Source of the DNA: Aestuariimicrobium kwangyangense DSM 21549
Lineage (GTDB): Bacteria; Actinomycetota; Actinomycetes; Propionibacteriales; Propionibacteriaceae
DNA length: 64,000 nt
Direction of reading: 5' to 3'
Assembly: GCF_000421525.1 (NCBI RefSeq)
Contig: NZ_ATXE01000003.1
Span: forward strand, 124,001 to 188,000
In this document: piece by piece, positions 60,296-64,000 of the stretch
Numbering within the stretch: the first letter of the stretch is position 1
Layout: each line of letters starts with the position of its first letter
Notes under the pieces: model-generated
Told to the model about the DNA's origin: nothing
Databases searched by the model: none
The model's input: the letters and a program-made list of their open reading frames with translations, nothing else
Position numbers and translations under genes: made by a program

Positions 60296-62590
60296 GTGTC
60301 GAAATTCGACAATCGTCCCAAGAACAAGCCCGTGAAGGCGCGCGCTCCGAAGGCCTTCAAGGCCGACGGGTCGCCCAAGAAGCGTTGGAGCACCGACCAG
60401 CGCGCCGCTGCCGGGCACGACCCCCGCCGTCGCGGTGGACAGCCCCGTTTCGAGGGTCGCAGCGACCGCTTCGAGGCGCGCGATCGCTCCGAGTCGCGTG
60501 ACCGTTCCGAGTCGCGTGAGGGGGGCTTCGAGCCCCGCGGCGACCGTCCCGAGCGTGACACCCGCGACGAGCGTCGCCCCGCCGACCGCTTCGAGCGCTC
60601 CCAGGGTGGTGGCCCGTTCAAGCCCTACACCCGCCCCGACCGCAAGCACGATCGCCCCTTCCGTGACGACCGAGCCCGGGACGACCGTCCCCGTGATGAC
60701 CGGTTCGGTGACCGTGGCCCCCGTCGCGAGTTCGATGATCGTCCCCGTCGGGACTTCAACGACCGTGACGATCGTCCCCGTCGCGACTTCAACGACCGTG
60801 ACGACCGTCCCCGCCGTGACTTCAACGACCGCGACGCCACTCGTCCCCATGCCGGTGCCCGCGGACCCCGCCAGTTCCAGACCGATCCGGCCAAGGACCG
60901 CTTCCGCAAGGAGCGCGACGAGCGTCGTTCGAGCAGCTGGGGTCGTGACGCCGACGGCGAGCGCCGCTCGTGGAACCGTGACGATCGTCCGGCCCGTGGC
61001 CCCCGTGAGGATCGTGGCACCCGTGAGGATCGCGACTTCCGTGCCCCCCGTGAGGATCGCCCGCAGCGCAGCTTCCGTCCCGACGAGGAGGCGGCCTTCG
61101 ACGCCGACATCATGAGCTGGTCCGAGGCCGCCGACGTCGAGGTCGACGCGAGCAGCGTCACCGAGACCGACAGCTTCCACCAGTTGGGACTGCCCGACCA
61201 GTTGGTCGCCACCCTCACCTCCCAGGGCATCACCGAGCCCTTCCCGATCCAGACCGCCACCATCCCCGTCGCCCTCACCGGTCGCGACGTGCTCGGACGC
61301 GGTCGCACCGGCTCGGGCAAGACCCTGTCGTTCGGTCTGCCGATGCTCACCCGCATCAGCCAGAACAACGGTTTCAAGGACGCCCCCGCCGGCCTGGTGC
61401 TGGTGCCCACCCGTGAACTGGCCCTGCAGGTCGCCGACGCGCTGTCGCCCCTGGCCAAGTCGCTCGGCCTCTCGCTGGCCCTGGTGGCCGGTGGCATGAG
61501 CTACGGCCCGCAGATCAAGGCGCTCTCGAGCGGTGTCGACGTGGTCGTGGCCACTCCCGGCCGTCTGATCGACCTGATGGAGCAGGGCGTGGCCAACCTG
61601 TCGAAGGTGCTGGTCACCGTGCTCGACGAGGCTGACCACATGGCTGACATGGGCTTCATGCCTGACGTCAAGGCCATCCTCGACGCCACTCCCGACAACG
61701 CCCAGCGGCTGCTGTTCTCGGCCACCCTGGACGACGCCGTCGGCTCGCTGGTCAAGCGCTACCTGCACGACCCCTCGACCCATGAGGTCGACTCGGGCCA
61801 GGCCAGCGTCACGACCATGGAGCACCTGCTGCTGCTGGTGCACCCGCACCACAAGAACGAGACCACGGCCCTGATCGCCAACCGCGAGGGACGCACCGTC
61901 ATCTTCGCCCGCACCCAGATGGGCGTCTCGCGTATCGCCGACCAGCTGCGCGAGGCCGGCGTGATGGCCGGTGCCCTGCACGGTGGCCTGACCCAGGGCG
62001 CCCGCGCCCGCGTGCTGGCCGCCTTCAAGGAGGGTGTCGTGCCCGTGCTGGTGGCGACCGACGTGGCCGCCCGAGGCATCCACGTCGACGACGTCTCGCT
62101 GGTGCTGCAGGTCGATCCGCCCCAGAACTCCAAGGACTACCTGCACCGCGCCGGACGCACCGCCCGCGCCGGTGAGAAGGGTGTCGTCGCCACCATCGTG
62201 CTCCCGCACCAGCGCCGCACCATGCAGCGTCTGGCCAGCGGCGCCGGAGTCTCCGGTGACCTGACCCGCGTCGAGCCCGGCGAGGAGTTGCTCGGTGAAC
62301 TGACCGGCGCCCGCGCCATCGACCACGACGCGATCAGCGAGGACGAGTACAACGCCCTGATCGCCCCGCCCAAGCGTGCACCCCGCGCCGGCCGTGGCGG
62401 TGGACGGTCCTTCGGTGACAAGAAGTTCGGTGGCAAGAAGTTCGGTGACCGCTCCTTCGGCGACCGCAGGTCGGGCGACCGGGGCGGATTCCGCAAGGCC
62501 GGCCGCGACGGTGGCCCGCGCGGTGGCGCACACCACTCCGGTGGCCGTGATCGCATCGCCGACTTCGGTGGCTGGAACCGCGGCGAGTGA
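60296..62590 (+). CDS. DEAD-box RNA helicase with long basic N-terminus
   Basis: ATP-dependent RNA helicase of the DEAD family, 764 residues. GTG 60296 follows GGAAGTGAG at a good distance; GTG 60284 is an alternative. Residues 1-290 are Arg/Asp-rich and low in complexity, with an 11-residue repeat RRDFNDRDDRP. The helicase core has the Q motif FPIQTATIP, Walker A GRGRTGSGKT (about 334-343), PTRELALQ, TPGRLIDL, DEAD (about 443), SATLDD, and motif VI YLHRAGRTARAG. The C-terminus is Gly/Arg/Phe-rich (GGRSFGDKKFGGKKFGD). The role is probably rRNA maturation or cold adaptation. Confidence 0.93.
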   Translation: MSKFDNRPKNKPVKARAPKAFKADGSPKKRWSTDQRAAAGHDPRRRGGQPRFEGRSDRFEARDRSESRDRSESREGGFEPRGDRPERDTRDERRPADRFERSQGGGPFKPYTRPDRKHDRPFRDDRARDDRPRDDRFGDRGPRREFDDRPRRDFNDRDDRPRRDFNDRDDRPRRDFNDRDATRPHAGARGPRQFQTDPAKDRFRKERDERRSSSWGRDADGERRSWNRDDRPARGPREDRGTREDRDFRAPREDRPQRSFRPDEEAAFDADIMSWSEAADVEVDASSVTETDSFHQLGLPDQLVATLTSQGITEPFPIQTATIPVALTGRDVLGRGRTGSGKTLSFGLPMLTRISQNNGFKDAPAGLVLVPTRELALQVADALSPLAKSLGLSLALVAGGMSYGPQIKALSSGVDVVVATPGRLIDLMEQGVANLSKVLVTVLDEADHMADMGFMPDVKAILDATPDNAQRLLFSATLDDAVGSLVKRYLHDPSTHEVDSGQASVTTMEHLLLLVHPHHKNETTALIANREGRTVIFARTQMGVSRIADQLREAGVMAGALHGGLTQGARARVLAAFKEGVVPVLVATDVAARGIHVDDVSLVLQVDPPQNSKDYLHRAGRTARAGEKGVVATIVLPHQRRTMQRLASGAGVSGDLTRVEPGEELLGELTGARAIDHDAISEDEYNALIAPPKRAPRAGRGGGRSFGDKKFGGKKFGDRSFGDRRSGDRGGFRKAGRDGGPRGGAHHSGGRDRIADFGGWNRGE
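60746..60836 (+). repeat. 33-bp tandem repeat in the helicase gene
   Basis: Nearly three copies of a 33-bp unit (60746, 60779, 60812) encode RRDFNDRDDRP. Copy number is likely to vary between strains because it keeps the frame. Confidence 0.8.
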
Positions 62591-62677
62591 GTGATCGCTG
62601 ACAAGACACGACTGTGACCCGCGCCTGGTGCCGCCCTCGAGGGGCGGGACGAGGCGCGGGCCTCGTCATGCCGGGGT

Positions 62678-62691
62678 TAGGCTGGTGGGCT
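62678..62691 (+). promoter_or_regulatory. Leaderless promoter of the GNAT-TsaE gene
   Basis: TAGGCT (62678-62683), 8 nt, then GTG 62692. Confidence 0.5.
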
Positions 62692-63780
62692 GTGGCAGAT
62701 GACGTGCAGTTGCGGCTGGCCGAGGTTGACGACGCCCCGGCCATGCTCGCCGTGATCCAACAGGCCTTCTCGGCCCGTCCCCCGGTCGACCCGCCGGCGG
62801 CGGCATTGTCGGACACGGTTGACTCCGTGGCGACCCAGTTGGCCCGCGGGTACGGCGTGATCGCCGAGGTCGACGGGGTGCTGAGCGGGTGCCTGCTGCT
62901 GAGCGGGCCGGACGACGATCCGGCCGTCCCCGGCGCCCGGGTGATGGGCGTGCACCGCGTCAGCGTGTTGCCCGGAGTGCGGGGGAACGGTCTTGCCTCG
63001 GCGCTCGTGCACGGGGCGGCCGATTTGGCCCTCGACCTGGGTGCCACCCACCTGGAACTGCTCAGCCGGCGCGAGTTCCCCCAGACCCGCGACTGGTGGC
63101 TGCTGCACGGCTTCGTCCAACACTGCGAGGTCGAGCTCGGATGGATGCTGCGGGCAGCCCTGCCCACCCGCGTGCACGTGCCCGACGCCGAGGCGATGCA
63201 GCGTCTGGGCGGCTGGTTGGCCACCGTGCTCACGGCCGGTGACGTCCTGGTGCTCGACGGTGAACTCGGGGCCGGCAAGACCACCCTCACCCAAGGTCTC
63301 GGGGCCGCGATGGGGGTCTCCGGACCGATCATCTCGCCCACCTTCGTGTTGTCGCGCATCCACCCGCCCACCCGACCGGGCACCCCGGGGCTCGTCCATG
63401 TTGACGCCTACCGGCTGGCCTCCGCCGCCGAGGTGGAGGACCTCGACCTCGAGGACTCCCTGGCCGACCACGTCACCGTGGTGGAGTGGGGGCGAGGCGT
63501 CGCCGAGACGCTGAGCCCCGACCGGCTCGAGATCGAGATCCGGCGCCCCCTGGGATCCGACCCGACTCCCGGCCTGCCCGAGGCAGGGGCCGGCCCCGAG
63601 GCCGCGGCCGGCTCCGAGCGCCCTGACAACGCCGAGGGTCGCGATGTGCTGCTGATGGGTGTCGGCCAGCGCTGGACTGGGGTCACCCTCGACCCGCCGG
63701 CCGAGCTGCTCCGTCCCACCCCCCGGTCGGCCACGGAACCGACGGACGACGCCCCTGCCACCCCTGAGGAGAGCCGATGA
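62692..63780 (+). CDS. tsaE: GNAT acetyltransferase-TsaE fusion
   Basis: A 362-residue two-domain protein. Residues 1-155 are a GNAT acetyltransferase (VHRVSVLPGVRGNGLASALVHGAADLALDLG with the acetyl-CoA loop). Residues about 165-290 are TsaE, the P-loop ATPase needed with TsaB and TsaD for N6-threonylcarbamoyl-adenosine in tRNA: Walker A DGELGAGKTTLTQGL, ISPTFVLSRIH, LVHVDAYRL, TVVEWGRG. A disordered Pro/Glu/Ala tail ends the protein. GTG 62692 follows a TAGGCT box. The stop overlaps tsaB (ATGA). Confidence 0.92.
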   Translation: MADDVQLRLAEVDDAPAMLAVIQQAFSARPPVDPPAAALSDTVDSVATQLARGYGVIAEVDGVLSGCLLLSGPDDDPAVPGARVMGVHRVSVLPGVRGNGLASALVHGAADLALDLGATHLELLSRREFPQTRDWWLLHGFVQHCEVELGWMLRAALPTRVHVPDAEAMQRLGGWLATVLTAGDVLVLDGELGAGKTTLTQGLGAAMGVSGPIISPTFVLSRIHPPTRPGTPGLVHVDAYRLASAAEVEDLDLEDSLADHVTVVEWGRGVAETLSPDRLEIEIRRPLGSDPTPGLPEAGAGPEAAAGSERPDNAEGRDVLLMGVGQRWTGVTLDPPAELLRPTPRSATEPTDDAPATPEESR

Positions 63781-64000
63781 CCACCCCTCGTCCCGACGGA
63801 GTCGTGTTGGCCATCGACACCTCCACCGTCGTCTGCGCGGCCCTGGCCCGGGGTGGCGAACTGCTCGCCACCGGCAGGGTCGACGACACGCGAGCGCACG
63901 TCGAGGCCCTCACCCCGCTGATCTCCCAGCTGTGTCAGCAGGCAGAACTGGCGATGTCCGACATCACTGAGGTCGCCGTGGGCGTCGGACCGGGGCCGTT
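63777..64000 (+). CDS. tsaB: TsaB, tRNA t6A biosynthesis, 3' end outside window
   Basis: Partner of the TsaD/TsaE t6A complex. The 74 codons seen read GVVLAIDTSTVVCAALARGGELLATGRVDDTRAHVEALTPLIS and end VAVGVGPGP, the ASKHA-fold TsaB start with the expected HxE-type segment and the GxGPG turn. It overlaps tsaE by 4 bp. rimI and tsaD usually follow, beyond the window. Confidence 0.93.
   Translation, partial: MTTPRPDGVVLAIDTSTVVCAALARGGELLATGRVDDTRAHVEALTPLISQLCQQAELAMSDITEVAVGVGPGP

Noticed and set aside
60263-62536. Long antisense frame over the helicase gene (about 757 codons)
   Set aside because: Low-complexity Val/Thr/Gly/Ala composition that follows from the Arg/Asp-rich sense repeat. 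No family features.
1-64000. tRNA, rRNA, CRISPR array or prophage
   Set aside because: Scanning both strands showed no T-loop words in a cloverleaf setting, no rRNA, no regularly spaced 25-40 bp repeats with unique spacers, and no phage structural genes.

Overview
The window is high-GC actinobacterial DNA, most likely from the order Propionibacteriales (family Propionibacteriaceae or a near relative). The support is the gene order infA-rpmJ-rpsM-rpsK-rpsD-rpoA-rplQ and rplM-rpsI-glmM-(coaA)-glmS-acpS-nnrD-tsaE-tsaB, the frequent GTG starts, and promoters with a TANNNT -10 box placed 6-8 nt before the start codon (leaderless mRNAs). No rRNA, tRNA, CRISPR array, phage or intact insertion sequence was found. 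The species cannot be named from sequence alone.

Layout. (1) 1-5.1 kb: the 3' part of an aldo/keto reductase gene, then the end of the ribosomal protein/alpha operon, closed by a strong terminator. (2) 5.1-11 kb: MFS exporter, an orphan FtsX-type permease, a leaderless glycosyltransferase gene and a small transglutaminase-like protein. (3) 11-23 kb: a carbohydrate locus with sulfatase, a complete Dpp/Opp-type ABC importer, GH35 beta-galactosidase, Gfo/Idh/MocA oxidoreductase and a LacI regulator; a LacI-type operator lies before the importer. (4) 23-26.4 kb: ABC exporter pair and superoxide dismutase. (5) 26.4-34.1 kb (minus strand): a full monoderm Tad/Flp pilus operon, flp-tadE-tadG-cpaB-tadZ-tadA-tadB-tadC-prepilin peptidase. 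(6) 34.2-35.7 kb: a membrane-anchored von Willebrand A protein. (7) 35.8-41.8 kb (minus strand): the most interesting locus. A cobalamin riboswitch precedes a five-gene operon. It encodes an LPXTG wall-anchored alpha/alpha-toroid protein, a membrane-anchored DUF4430 protein, EcfT, a fused double ATPase (EcfA-EcfA') and an ECF S component. The first two resemble the two halves of vertebrate intrinsic factor/transcobalamin, so the operon looks like a surface B12-capture device feeding an ECF importer. (8) 42-47.3 kb: trmB-truA-rsmC-like tRNA/rRNA modification operon, a serine hydrolase of the beta-lactamase fold and a GH125 mannosidase. (9) 47.5-64 kb: rplM-rpsI, a DUF559-type nuclease-like protein behind two DnaA boxes, a thioesterase, glmM, a Bcr/CflA exporter, coaA, glmS, a VOC protein, acpS, nnrD, a mannosyltransferase-like protein, a DEAD-box helicase with a long leader, a GNAT-TsaE fusion and the start of tsaB.

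In many actinobacteria rplQ, truA, rplM and rpsI are close neighbours. Here about 38 kb of transport, surface and catabolic genes separates rplQ from truA, so blocks 2-7 look like an accessory region built into a conserved housekeeping cluster. All functional statements come from reading sequence motifs. No database search was run.
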